Positions 6,246-15,064 of a stretch of 17,073 bases of DNA are shown here, one piece after another (position 1 is the first letter of the stretch; each line of letters begins with the position of its first letter). Below the pieces are notes generated by a model. The model ran no database searches and was not told the origin of the DNA. It saw only the letters and a list, made by a program, of their open reading frames with translations. A program made the position numbers and the translations under genes. The stretch comes from Profundicola sp051011115 (GTDB lineage Bacteria; Bacteroidota; Bacteroidia; Flavobacteriales; Weeksellaceae): positions 1 to 17,073 of the forward strand of contig JBPCUN010000100.1 in NCBI GenBank assembly GCA_051011115.1, written 5' to 3'.

Positions 6246-9008
6246 ATGGATCGGTTTTCTTTCCTCAATGCAGTACATGCAGAATTCATAGAAGAGCTCT
6301 ATGAAAAATACAAAAAATACCCTGATTCGGTAGAACCATCATGGCGTACATTTTTTCAAGGATATGATTTCGGGCGCGAAAGCTATAATGGATATTCCGT
6401 AGAGGAGATATCTCAGGAGCAAGCAAGCGAAGTTGGTATTCCAGAGGATGTGCAAAAGGAATTCAAGGTCATCAATCTAATTAACGCATATCGCGTTCGT
6501 GGACATTTGTTTACAAAAACAAATCCCGTAAGAGAACGTAGAACTTATACGCCTACATTAGACATAGAAAACTTCGGATTATCACAAGATGATCTGGATA
6601 AGACATTTGAGGCTTCTGAAATACTTGGGATTAATCAACGATTAACGCTTAGAGAAATAATTGATCACCTCAAACGTATTTACAGTGATTCCATCGGAAT
6701 TGAATATACTTACATTAGCAATCCGGAAGAAGTAAAATGGATTCGTGATTGGTTGAATAAGAACTTAACACAACCCATTCTGCAAGAAGAGGAGAAAAGA
6801 CAAATCCTGCATAAGCTGAATGAAGCAGTAGCATTTGAGAGCTTCTTACATACTAAATTTGTAGGACAAAAACGATTTTCTGTAGAGGGGAATGAATCAG
6901 TGATCCCTGCATTAGATGAAATCATCAATCGAAGTGCAGAGAGAGGCGTAGAAGAGGTTGTGGTAGGAATGGCCCATAGAGGTCGTCTAAATGTATTAGC
7001 CAATATCTTTAGAAAATCATATACCCAGATATTTTCTGAGTTTGAGAAAAAAGATTTTGAAGAAGAGTTTTTTGATGGAGATGTTAAATACCATCTAGGT
7101 TCTACTACAGAAACTAAAACGGCTCACGGTAAAAATATCAAAATCAATTTAGCTCCAAACCCTTCACACCTAGAAACAGTGGATGCTGTGGTAGAGGGTA
7201 TTGCAAGAGCCAAGATAGATCATCATTACGGTGATGATAACAGTAAGGTATTACCCATATTATTACATGGAGATGCAGCGATCGCGGGTCAAGGTATTGT
7301 GTATGAGGTAATCCAGATGGAGAAATTAGATGGTTATAAAACAGGTGGAACAATCCACATTGTGATTAATAACCAAATAGGGTTTACAACCAACTACTTA
7401 GATGGACGTTCAAGTACTTATAGCACAGATATTGCTAAAGTTTGTAGAAATCCTGTGTTACATGTAAATGCAGATGATGTAGAAGCGGTAATTCATGCAG
7501 TTCGTTTTGCTGTTGATTATAGAACCCAATTTAAATCTGATGTATTCATCGATTTACTAGGGTATAGAAAATATGGACACAACGAGGGAGACGAACCTAG
7601 ATTTACGCAACCAAAATTATATAAAGCCATTGCGAGCCACAAGAATGTTCGTGAGATTTATAAAGAAACTTTAGAAAAAGAAGGGACAGTAGGTGCGGAC
7701 TTCATACAAGAAATGGAGGTAGACTTCAAAAATATTTTAGAGAACCACTTTGAGGAATCTAAAAAAATTGAAAAAAATGTTTTAGGTAAATTTATGCCAG
7801 AAATTTGGGATGATTATAAAATTGCCTACGAAAAGGATATGCTAGCGCATGTAGATACCACTTTTCCTTTAGACAAATTAAAAGAAGTAGCTAAAGCTAT
7901 TACTACTTTACCAGACGGTAAAGACTTTATTAGAAAAGAGGTAAGATTGCATAAGCAACGTCATCAAATGGTATTTGAGGATGATAGCATTGATTGGGGT
8001 ATGGCAGAGCTTATGGCTTATGGTTCTTTATTGAGCGAGAAATATGATGTAAGAGTTTCTGGCGAAGATGTAGAAAGAGGTACATTCTCGCATAGACACG
8101 CAGTTGTAAAAACAGAAGAAGCAGAAGAAGAATTTATTTTATTAAATCATATTGCAGAGGATCAAGGTCGCATGCAGATATATAACTCTTTATTGTCTGA
8201 GTATGCTGTATTAGGATTTGACTATGGATATGCCATGGCAGCACCTAGAACATTGACTGTTTGGGAAGCACAATTTGGAGATTTCTCTAATGGTGGACAA
8301 ATTGTTATAGACCAATATATTTCTGCAGCAGAAGATAAATGGAAGATACAGAATGGATTGGTCATGCTATTACCACATGGTTATGAAGGGCAAGGAGCAG
8401 AACATTCATCCGCAAGAGTAGAGCGTTATTTACAATTATGTGCTCAAGGAAACATGTATGTAGCTAATTGTACCACACCAGCAAACTTCTATCATTTACT
8501 TAGAAGACAAATGCTTACTAACTTTAGAAAACCCTTGGTTGTATTTACACCAAAAAGTTTGTTAAGACACCCGAAAGTAAATTCTACCTTAAAGGATTTA
8601 GCCGAAGGAGAATTCCAAACGATTATAGATGATACAATTAAAGACAAGAAGAAAGTCAAAAAAGTAGTTTTCTGTACTGGCAAGCTTTATTATGATTTAT
8701 TAAATCATAGAGAAGAGAAGGAAATAGGGCATGAAGTAGCTTTAGTAAGAATGGAACAATTGTATCCATTAGATAGAGAAAAAATCAATGCAGTAATTTC
8801 ATCTTATCCTAAAAACGCAAAACTAGTTTGGGCACAGGAAGAACCAGAAAATATGGGTGCATGGTCATTTATTCTTATGCAAATGAGAGAATTACCTTGG
8901 ACTGTAATTTCTCCTAGAGCTAGTGCGGCACCAGCAACAGGTTCATTCAAAAGATGGACCGTAAATCAATCAAACGTAATAAATAAAGTATTTAACCTAA
9001 ACGACTAA
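6246..9008 (+). CDS. sucA: 2-oxoglutarate dehydrogenase E1 component
   Basis: Thiamine-diphosphate-dependent E1 subunit that decarboxylates 2-oxoglutarate and passes the succinyl group to the lipoyl arm of E2 in the TCA cycle; cytosolic. 920 residues from ATG 6246. The frame is open back to 6165, but those 27 extra codons give a hydrophobic, AT-rich stretch unlike the family, and the promoter lies inside it. N-terminus SFLNAVHAEFIEELYEKY is the short E1 helix typical of ODH. Further on: MAHRGRLNVLAN, HLGSTTETKTAHGK, NPSHLETVDAVVEG, the ThDP/Mg2+ site LHGDAAIAGQGIVYE to NNQIGFTTN (about 339-383), and KYGHNEGDEPRFTQP. The C-terminal half has SGEDVERGTFSHRH, HGYEGQGAEHSSARVERY and EEPENMGAW. No break is seen. 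sucB follows 15 bases after the stop. Confidence 0.97.
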   Translation: MDRFSFLNAVHAEFIEELYEKYKKYPDSVEPSWRTFFQGYDFGRESYNGYSVEEISQEQASEVGIPEDVQKEFKVINLINAYRVRGHLFTKTNPVRERRTYTPTLDIENFGLSQDDLDKTFEASEILGINQRLTLREIIDHLKRIYSDSIGIEYTYISNPEEVKWIRDWLNKNLTQPILQEEEKRQILHKLNEAVAFESFLHTKFVGQKRFSVEGNESVIPALDEIINRSAERGVEEVVVGMAHRGRLNVLANIFRKSYTQIFSEFEKKDFEEEFFDGDVKYHLGSTTETKTAHGKNIKINLAPNPSHLETVDAVVEGIARAKIDHHYGDDNSKVLPILLHGDAAIAGQGIVYEVIQMEKLDGYKTGGTIHIVINNQIGFTTNYLDGRSSTYSTDIAKVCRNPVLHVNADDVEAVIHAVRFAVDYRTQFKSDVFIDLLGYRKYGHNEGDEPRFTQPKLYKAIASHKNVREIYKETLEKEGTVGADFIQEMEVDFKNILENHFEESKKIEKNVLGKFMPEIWDDYKIAYEKDMLAHVDTTFPLDKLKEVAKAITTLPDGKDFIRKEVRLHKQRHQMVFEDDSIDWGMAELMAYGSLLSEKYDVRVSGEDVERGTFSHRHAVVKTEEAEEEFILLNHIAEDQGRMQIYNSLLSEYAVLGFDYGYAMAAPRTLTVWEAQFGDFSNGGQIVIDQYISAAEDKWKIQNGLVMLLPHGYEGQGAEHSSARVERYLQLCAQGNMYVANCTTPANFYHLLRRQMLTNFRKPLVVFTPKSLLRHPKVNSTLKDLAEGEFQTIIDDTIKDKKKVKKVVFCTGKLYYDLLNHREEKEIGHEVALVRMEQLYPLDREKINAVISSYPKNAKLVWAQEEPENMGAWSFILMQMRELPWTVISPRASAAPATGSFKRWTVNQSNVINKVFNLND

Positions 9009-9023
9009 AAACCACATCTAAAT

Positions 9024-10268
9024 ATGAGCGTATTAGAAATGAAAGTCCCTTCACCGGGCGAATCAATCACAGAAGTTGAAATCGCAACTTGGCTAGTTGC
9101 GGATGGAGACTATGTAGAAAAAGATCAACCGATAGCAGAAGTTGATTCTGATAAAGCAACCCTTGAACTTCCAGCAGAAGAAAGTGGTATTATTACTTTA
9201 AAAGCTGAAGAAGGTGATGTGGTTGAGGTAGGACAAGTTGTATGTTTAATTGATATGGATGCAGAGAAACCAGCTGGGGACAAAGCGGATAATAAAACTA
9301 CACCAGAAGAAGTAGCTAAAGAAACGCCAAAAGCAAAACCTGCAGAACCTACAAAAGCAGATGAGCCGAAGTCTTATGCTACGGGAACAGCTTCACCAGC
9401 TGCTAAAAAGATTCTAGCAGAAAAGGAAATTGATCCTAAGCAAGTTCAAGGAACTGGTAAGGATGGGAGAATTACAAAGGCGGATGCAGAGAGTTTTACG
9501 CCATCTATGGGTACAGCTCCATCTTATGCAAATAGAGGAACTGAGAGAAAGAAACTATCTTCTTTAAGAAGAAAAATTTCTGAAAGATTAGTTTCTGTAA
9601 AGAATGAAACTGCTATGTTGACTACCTTTAATGAGGTAGATATGGGGCCAATTTTTGAATTAAGAAAGAAATACAAAGATGAATTCAAAGAGAAACATGG
9701 TGTAGGACTAGGTTTTATGTCATTCTTTACAAAAGCCGTTGTAAAGGCGCTTCAAGAATTCCCAGAGGTTAATGCTATGATCGATGGTGATTATAAAGTG
9801 AAATATGACTTTATAGATATTTCTATTGCTGTATCTGGTCCAAAAGGACTTATGGTGCCAGTTGTACGTAATGCAGAGATGCTTACGTTTAGAGGAATTG
9901 AGCAAAACATCAAAGATCTTGCTATTAAAGTAAGGGATAATAAAATATCTATTGATGAGATGACAGGAGGTACATTCACTATTACCAACGGAGGAGTGTT
10001 TGGATCTATGTTATCTACACCAATCATCAATCCTCCACAATCTGCAATTCTAGGTATGCATAATATCGTAGAGCGTCCAGTGGTTAAAAATGGAGGAATT
10101 TCTATTGCTCCAATTATGTATGTAGCACTTTCTTATGATCATAGAATTATAGATGGTAGAGAATCTGTCGGATTCTTAGTTTCTGTAAAAGAGTCTTTAG
10201 AAAACCCTGCAGAACTTTTAATGGGAGGTACAGATGATGCTACAATTAGAAGAACATTAGAGTTATAA
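9024..10268 (+). CDS. sucB: Dihydrolipoyl succinyltransferase, E2 of 2-oxoglutarate dehydrogenase
   Basis: E2 core of the 2-oxoglutarate dehydrogenase complex; its lipoyl arm takes the succinyl group from E1 and transfers it to CoA. 414 residues, typical length. Domains: one lipoyl domain (about 1-77) with Lys44 in DSDKAT; an Ala/Pro/Lys/Glu-rich linker (about 80-117); an E3/E1-binding domain (about 120-157, SPAAKKILAEKEID then GTGKDGRITKAD); a second short linker; and the acyltransferase domain (about 172-414) with MSFFTKAVVKAL, TNGGVFGSMLSTPIINPPQ and catalytic HRIIDG (His373, Asp377). The single lipoyl domain and the sucA neighbour fit the succinyl rather than the acetyl enzyme. It is co-transcribed with sucA; the E3 gene (lpd) is elsewhere. 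A symmetrical terminator closes the operon. Confidence 0.97.
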   Translation: MSVLEMKVPSPGESITEVEIATWLVADGDYVEKDQPIAEVDSDKATLELPAEESGIITLKAEEGDVVEVGQVVCLIDMDAEKPAGDKADNKTTPEEVAKETPKAKPAEPTKADEPKSYATGTASPAAKKILAEKEIDPKQVQGTGKDGRITKADAESFTPSMGTAPSYANRGTERKKLSSLRRKISERLVSVKNETAMLTTFNEVDMGPIFELRKKYKDEFKEKHGVGLGFMSFFTKAVVKALQEFPEVNAMIDGDYKVKYDFIDISIAVSGPKGLMVPVVRNAEMLTFRGIEQNIKDLAIKVRDNKISIDEMTGGTFTITNGGVFGSMLSTPIINPPQSAILGMHNIVERPVVKNGGISIAPIMYVALSYDHRIIDGRESVGFLVSVKESLENPAELLMGGTDDATIRRTLEL

Positions 10269-10293
10269 AATAAAGCTTAATTTTATTGAATAT

Positions 10294-10329
10294 AAAAAAT
10301 CCCTCTTAATATTTTTAGAGGGATTTTTT
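10294..10329. terminator. Bidirectional terminator between sucB and glutamine synthetase
   Basis: AAAAAATCCCTCT (10294-10306) pairs perfectly with AGAGGGATTTTTT (10317-10329), a 13-bp stem with a 10-base loop. The T-run on the right serves sucAB, and the A-run on the left becomes a U-run for the gene arriving on the minus strand. It fits a shared terminator of two convergent units. Confidence 0.9.
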
Positions 10330-10353
10330 GGTTTTATAGGTTTAGATATTCTC

Positions 10354-12543
10354 TTATCTCAAAAACATCATTTCTCTATATTTTGGTAGTGGCCACATTT
10401 CATCATCCACCATCATCTCTAGTGAGTCTACATGATGACGCACTTCATCAAATAACGGACGCACATTCATACTGAAACTTTCTGCCTGTTTCATCGCATC
10501 TTCAATCATCAGCGCTTCTTCTTTTTTCTCTAGCAATTCTGCAACTAATTTTTTAATCTCTGCAATATGATAAGAGATGGTTCTAATGAGTTCAATTTGC
10601 TCTTTACCAATAGCTTTATACTCCTCATCAAATATATCTTTTAATCCTTTTACATTTTTGATTAATTGATTTTGATATCTAATTGCTGTAGGTAGAATAT
10701 GGTTTCTAGATAAGTCTGCTAAAACTTGCGACTCGATCCCTATTAAAGTACTATACTTTTCTAGTTTGATTTCATTACGAGCATGTAATTCTCTTTCCGT
10801 TAAGATATTGTTTTTAGTAAATAAATCGATAAACTTAGGTTCGTTCTCATACTTTAGAGCCTCTGGTGTAGTCATTAGATTTTTCAACCCTCTCTTTTCA
10901 GCTTCTACAACCCAGTCATTAGAATATCCATCCCCTTCAAAAAGTACTTTTTTACTAGACTTTACATACTCTCTAAGTACATTAAAGATGGCATCATCTT
11001 TCTTCAGTCCATCTTTCTTGATTAGACTGTCTACCTCAGATTTGAATTTATTTAATTGATTGGCCATGATGGTATTCATCACCGTCATTACCTCTGCACA
11101 GTTTGCTGTAGAGCCAACAGCTCTAATTTCAAATTTATTTCCTGTAAAAGCAAAAGGTGACGTTCTATTTCTATCTGTATTATCTAATAATATTTCTGGA
11201 ATTTTGCCCACAAGATTTAATTTTAAATCTGTCTTTTCATCTGGGCTTAATTTACCTTTTCTAACTTTTTCAAGTTCATTCAATACCGTGGTTAATTGTG
11301 ACCCAATAAATACAGATATAATTGCTGGAGGAGCTTCATTAGCTCCAAGACGATGATCATTAGAAGGAGAAGCGATAGCTGCTCTAATTAAATCACCATA
11401 CTCAGCAACGGCTTTAATGCTGTTGATAAAGAAAGTTAAAAACTGCAAGTTTCTTTTAGGATTTTTACCTGGGCTCAATAAATTATCTCCTGTATCAGTA
11501 GATAAAGACCAGTTATTGTGTTTTCCAGATCCATTTACTCCTTCAAATGGTTTTTCGTGTAAAATTACTTTGAGTTTATGTTTTATCGCTACACGCCCCA
11601 TGATATCCATCAATAGCGAATTGTGATCCACCGCAATATTAGCCTCCTCAAACATTGGAGCTAGCTCAAATTGATTAGGAGCCACCTCATTATGTCTCGT
11701 GGTTACAGGAATTCCAAGTTTGATGCATTCTAGCTCCAGTTCCTTCATGTAATTCATGATCCTTTGCGGAATAGACCCAAAATAATGATCATCTAATTGT
11801 TGTCCTTTTGCTGGAGCATGCCCTAATAGCGTTCTCCCAGTAAGCGTTATGTCTGGTCTTGCATTGGCCATAGCCAAATCAATCAAGAAATATTCTTGCT
11901 CCCATCCTAGTGTAGCATGTACTTTAGTAACTTTTCTATCGAAATATGACTTCATTACCTCAGTTGCCGCGGTATCTACAGCTTGTAGTGCTTTCAGTAG
12001 AGGTGTTTTGTAATCTAAAGTTTCTCCAGTATAGGAAATAAAAACAGAAGGAATACAAAGTGTTGTCCCAATTATAAAGGCTGGTGAAGTAGGATCCCAT
12101 GCAGTATATCCTCTAGCTTCAAAGGTGTTTCTAATTCCACCATTTGGGAAACTTGAGGCATCTGGTTCTTGTTGGATAAGCATACTTCCATTAAATCGTT
12201 CAATCGCTTTACCTACCTCAATAGGACTGAAGAATGAATCATGTTTCTCTGCAGTGGTTCCTGTAAGTGGTTGAAACCAATGAGTGTAGTGTGTTACCCC
12301 TTTCGCAAGCGACCATTCTTTCATAGCTCCAGCTATTTGATCTGCGATATTACGTTCAATATTGGTTCCTTTGTCAATAGCGCCAGTGATGCTATTGTAA
12401 GCTTCTTTGGTCAAATATTCTCTCATGGTATCCATGGTGAATACATTTTCACAAAAACATTCAGAAAGCTTTTTGTCCAAATGAATTTCTCTTGTTACAA
12501 GATTGTTTAGATTTTCTATGGCCTTAAACCTTAAAGTTGACAT
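10354..12543 (-). CDS. glnN: Glutamine synthetase type III (GSIII)
   Basis: ATP-dependent synthesis of glutamine from glutamate and ammonium, the main entry of ammonium into organic nitrogen; cytosolic. At 729 residues it has the size of GSIII rather than the 440-470 of GSI or about 350 of GSII. The N-terminal GSIII region carries HYTHWFQPLTGTTAEKHD (85-102). The catalytic part has GWEQEYFLID (213-222), HNEVAPNQFELAP (284-296), NGSGKHNNWS (337-346, the ammonium/ATP region) and NRTSPFAFTGNKFEIR (459-474). A helical C-terminal region follows, rich in Lys and Glu. GSIII forms double-ring dodecamers and lacks the adenylylation control of GSI. ATG 12543 lies about 17 bases after a good -7 element. 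The gene is convergent with sucAB and downstream of the antiporter gene on the same strand. Confidence 0.97.
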   Translation of the reverse strand: MSTLRFKAIENLNNLVTREIHLDKKLSECFCENVFTMDTMREYLTKEAYNSITGAIDKGTNIERNIADQIAGAMKEWSLAKGVTHYTHWFQPLTGTTAEKHDSFFSPIEVGKAIERFNGSMLIQQEPDASSFPNGGIRNTFEARGYTAWDPTSPAFIIGTTLCIPSVFISYTGETLDYKTPLLKALQAVDTAATEVMKSYFDRKVTKVHATLGWEQEYFLIDLAMANARPDITLTGRTLLGHAPAKGQQLDDHYFGSIPQRIMNYMKELELECIKLGIPVTTRHNEVAPNQFELAPMFEEANIAVDHNSLLMDIMGRVAIKHKLKVILHEKPFEGVNGSGKHNNWSLSTDTGDNLLSPGKNPKRNLQFLTFFINSIKAVAEYGDLIRAAIASPSNDHRLGANEAPPAIISVFIGSQLTTVLNELEKVRKGKLSPDEKTDLKLNLVGKIPEILLDNTDRNRTSPFAFTGNKFEIRAVGSTANCAEVMTVMNTIMANQLNKFKSEVDSLIKKDGLKKDDAIFNVLREYVKSSKKVLFEGDGYSNDWVVEAEKRGLKNLMTTPEALKYENEPKFIDLFTKNNILTERELHARNEIKLEKYSTLIGIESQVLADLSRNHILPTAIRYQNQLIKNVKGLKDIFDEEYKAIGKEQIELIRTISYHIAEIKKLVAELLEKKEEALMIEDAMKQAESFSMNVRPLFDEVRHHVDSLEMMVDDEMWPLPKYREMMFLR

Positions 12544-12559
12544 ATATTTGATTTTGCAG

Positions 12560-12567
12560 CAAATGTA
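12560..12567 (-). promoter_or_regulatory. -7 element of the glutamine synthetase promoter
   Basis: On the minus strand 12567-12560 reads TACATTTG, an exact TAnnTTTG match. The start site would be near 12553, leaving a leader of about 10 bases before the ATG at 12543. No convincing -33 TTTG is present 19-21 bases upstream, so an activator may help; that part is inference. Confidence 0.5.
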
Positions 12568-12594
12568 ATTAAAAATTATTTCTCATATGTTTTT

Positions 12595-12644
12595 ATAGGG
12601 GTTAAATATGGTAAAATATAAAAAATTCATTATTTACCCCCTAT
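12595..12644 (-). repeat. Imperfect inverted repeat between the antiporter and glutamine synthetase genes
   Basis: ATAGGGGTTAAATA (12595-12608) and TATTTACCCCCTAT (12631-12644) are complementary over 14 bases except one, around a 22-base loop. It begins directly after the antiporter stop codon on the minus strand. On that strand A rather than U follows, so it is a poor intrinsic terminator. It may protect the antiporter mRNA 3' end or be a protein-binding dyad upstream of the glutamine synthetase promoter. Confidence 0.45.
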
Positions 12645-12645
12645 T

Positions 12646-13593
12646 TTAAAAGGCCATATAGATATATATTACATAAGCTATCAACAAAACTATCCCTTCA
12701 AACCGTCCTAGAATATCTTTTTTTAGGATAAAAATAAAGGGCAATAAGATAAATGAGAAACCAAGCATCCACCACACATCATTGTTTAAAAAACGGGTGT
12801 CCTCTACATGAATAGGTTGAATAATCGCTGTAATTCCTAGCACAGAAAGAATATTAAATATATTTGAACCTATTAAGTTTCCAAAAGAAATAGACTTTTC
12901 ATTCTTTAATACGGCGACAATAGACGCTGCAAGTTCCGGAATACTTGTCCCAATAGCAACCACAGTAAGACCAATGACGCTTTCTGAAACCTTAAAAGCT
13001 AGAGCAATGTTTTTGGCACCTTTTACCAGTAAATCTGCGCCAAGCCACAAACCAACCCCTCCAATAAGAAGATAAAATAAGATTAAACTCCATTTATCTA
13101 GTTTCTTTAAAGTATCATCAAGCTCTGGGTCTAATTCAATTTCATCATCTTTTCTTTTTAATAATCTATAAACAAATAAGGTTAATATTCCTATAAGAAT
13201 GATGCCTTCCACTCTAGATAAGAAATTATCTACTAATAAGAATATAATCAGCATACTGGTTACAAACATTAAAAACAACCAATCCTTTTTGACGAAGTTT
13301 TGTGGAACTTGTATAGGAGAGATTAAAATGGTAGCACCAAGGACAAGACCAATATTAGCAATGTTAGATCCAATAACATTTCCTAATGAAATACCAGAGG
13401 AACCTTGTATTGCGGCATTTATGCTCACAATTAATTCTGGGGCAGAGGTCGCAAAGGATACCACAGTAAGCCCTATGATGATTTTTGAAAGACCTATGCG
13501 ATTAGCTAAGGCAACAGAGGCTTTTAGAAGCCAATTTCCGCCAAGAATTAATAAAACAAAACCTATAATTAAATATAAAATATTGATTATCAT
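12646..13593 (-). CDS. Ca2+/Na+ antiporter of the CaCA superfamily (YrbG-like)
   Basis: Inner-membrane cation exchanger, 315 residues, with the internal inverted duplication of the family. The alpha-1 repeat reads GLTVVSFATSAPELIVSI and GNVIGSNIANIGLVLG (41-86); the alpha-2 repeat reads GLTVVAIGTSIPELAASI and GNLIGSNIFNILSVLG (208-253). Glu53 and Glu220 of the two S-x-PE motifs are the expected ion ligands. About ten membrane helices are visible, split by a charged cytosolic loop (146-167, rich in Asp, Glu and Lys). The family exports Ca2+ in exchange for Na+ or H+; the actual ions are not decided by sequence. Start ATG 13593 gives a proper first helix. It has its own transcription unit upstream of the glutamine synthetase gene, and I found no clear promoter. 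Confidence 0.93.
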   Translation of the reverse strand: MIINILYLIIGFVLLILGGNWLLKASVALANRIGLSKIIIGLTVVSFATSAPELIVSINAAIQGSSGISLGNVIGSNIANIGLVLGATILISPIQVPQNFVKKDWLFLMFVTSMLIIFLLVDNFLSRVEGIILIGILTLFVYRLLKRKDDEIELDPELDDTLKKLDKWSLILFYLLIGGVGLWLGADLLVKGAKNIALAFKVSESVIGLTVVAIGTSIPELAASIVAVLKNEKSISFGNLIGSNIFNILSVLGITAIIQPIHVEDTRFLNNDVWWMLGFSFILLPFIFILKKDILGRFEGIVLLIAYVIYIYMAF

Positions 13594-13765
13594 ATGATGA
13601 ATGAAGGTTTGATATAAGGGGTTTATTATAACGGTTTAAAGATATGAATTTTATCAATCAAGGATCTTTGTTCAATATTAAAAATAGAATTATATATTGA
13701 TTATTGTATTTAATATACTTAAGTGAAAAATTTCTTACATTGCATAAGTTCAAAAAATAAGTATA

Positions 13766-13987
13766 ATGTTTAATGAATTACGAAATACATTAGAAGCCAA
13801 TGGATTTGAAGTAATCTCTAGAATTTCAGATAAATTTGGTCTTAGAGCTTCAAATTTGCGTTTACTTTTTATATACCTATCTTTTGCTACGTTAGGGGTT
13901 ACTTTTGTATTCTACTTGGTATTAGCATTCTTCCTATGGGTTAAAGACGGTTTATTTGTAAAGCGTAAGTCTGTTTTTGATTTATAA
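13766..13987 (+). CDS. Small PspC-domain membrane protein
   Basis: 73-residue protein that fits a minimal PspC domain (phage-shock-protein C family). After an amphipathic start (MFNELRNTLEANGFEVISR) comes SDKFGLRASNLRLLFIYLSF, matching the usual segment in which a short helix and an arginine precede the membrane helix. One membrane segment follows (about 34-58), then a basic tail (KDGLFVKRKSVFDL). In gamma-proteobacteria PspC senses envelope stress, but in Bacteroidota such short copies are of unknown role. The usual CxGGLA motif is absent, so the assignment rests on the second half. Its stop TAA shares its last A with the ATG of the K+ channel gene, so translation is likely coupled and the two products may act together. 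Confidence 0.72.
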   Translation: MFNELRNTLEANGFEVISRISDKFGLRASNLRLLFIYLSFATLGVTFVFYLVLAFFLWVKDGLFVKRKSVFDL

Positions 13988-15003
13988 TGATTAGAGTAGC
14001 TAGTTTCAAAATTACTAAAGTACTCGCTATATTATTGCTTTTCCTAATAATAGGAACTACTGGCTATGTATATATAGAAGACTATTCTGTAATCGATGCA
14101 CTGTACATGACTGTAATTACGTTAAGTACAGTAGGATTTGGTGAAGTGAATCAATTGTCTGAAGCTGGGAGATTATTTACTGTCTCGCTCATTTTGTCTG
14201 GTGTAGGGTTAATAGCTTATGCTGCTTCTATTTTTGCAGAAGAGCTTGTGTCAGGAAATATTGTTCAGTTTTATAAAAAGAGATCTGTGGAAAAAAAGAT
14301 TAAAAAATTAGATAATCATGTAATCATTTGTGGTTTTGGTCGGAATGGTAGACAGGCTGCACGAAAGTTAAAAACTTATAATAAACCCTTTGCTGTGATA
14401 GATAAAACCATACAAGACTCCAAGTCACACCTTGGGCTAGATCAAATAATATTCATAGAAGGGGATGCCACAGAAGATGACGTTTTGGAAAAAGCTCAAG
14501 TGCATACAGCTAATGCTTTAATAGCGGCATTGCCTTCCGATGCAGATAATTTGTTTGTAGTACTTACTGCTCGGCAAATGAATCCAAATATTAAGATTAT
14601 CAGTAGAGCATCAAGCCGCACCTCTATGAGAAAATTGAAGATAGCTGGAGCTAATAATGTAATCATGCCAGATAAGATTGGGGGAGAGCATATGGCTTCT
14701 TTAATTGTTACACCAGATTTAGTAGAGTTTTTGGATAAAATTTCTGTGGATAGTAGTACCCATATTAATATGCTTGAAGTAAATGTAGAAAATCTCCCTA
14801 AAGAATATCTAGGTAAAACAATTCAACAGTTAGAAATGCGTCTGAATACAGGTTGTACTATCATTGGATTGAAAAATGCTGCAAGCGAGTATCAAGTGAA
14901 CCCTGATTATGACACTATTTTAGAAAATGGAATGCATTTAATTATTTTAGGCAGGCCAGATCAGATTAATAAACTAAATAAATTTTATTATTTGAAGGAT
15001 TAG
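13987..15003 (+). CDS. Two-helix K+ channel with RCK (TrkA-N/TrkA-C) regulatory domain
   Basis: Inner-membrane potassium channel of the MthK type, 338 residues. Helix 1 (about 9-30) is followed by a pore helix and the selectivity filter STVGFGE (47-53), then helix 2 (about 63-85). The cytosolic part begins with HVIICGFGRNGRQAARKL (111-128), a Rossmann GxGxxG motif (Gly116, Gly118, Gly121), typical of RCK domains that bind nucleotides or ions, and includes the acidic site EGDATEDDVLEKA (about 158-170). A C-terminal RCK_C domain lies at about 255-335. The filter has Phe and Glu where MthK has TVGYGD, a common variant that should still be K+ selective. The start overlaps the upstream gene by one base (TAATG). 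It could be a K+ uptake or leak channel; direction and ligand are not visible. Confidence 0.92.
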   Translation: MIRVASFKITKVLAILLLFLIIGTTGYVYIEDYSVIDALYMTVITLSTVGFGEVNQLSEAGRLFTVSLILSGVGLIAYAASIFAEELVSGNIVQFYKKRSVEKKIKKLDNHVIICGFGRNGRQAARKLKTYNKPFAVIDKTIQDSKSHLGLDQIIFIEGDATEDDVLEKAQVHTANALIAALPSDADNLFVVLTARQMNPNIKIISRASSRTSMRKLKIAGANNVIMPDKIGGEHMASLIVTPDLVEFLDKISVDSSTHINMLEVNVENLPKEYLGKTIQQLEMRLNTGCTIIGLKNAASEYQVNPDYDTILENGMHLIILGRPDQINKLNKFYYLKD

Positions 15004-15064
15004 TTTGATTTTTGTTAATATTTTGTTATCATTGTTGTTTAGATATTATTCTTAATTCAACAGT

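Noticed and set aside
13199..13597. 132-codon open frame on the plus strand
   Set aside because: It lies opposite the antiporter gene, which has clear duplicated alpha-repeats; the plus-strand product has no recognisable features.
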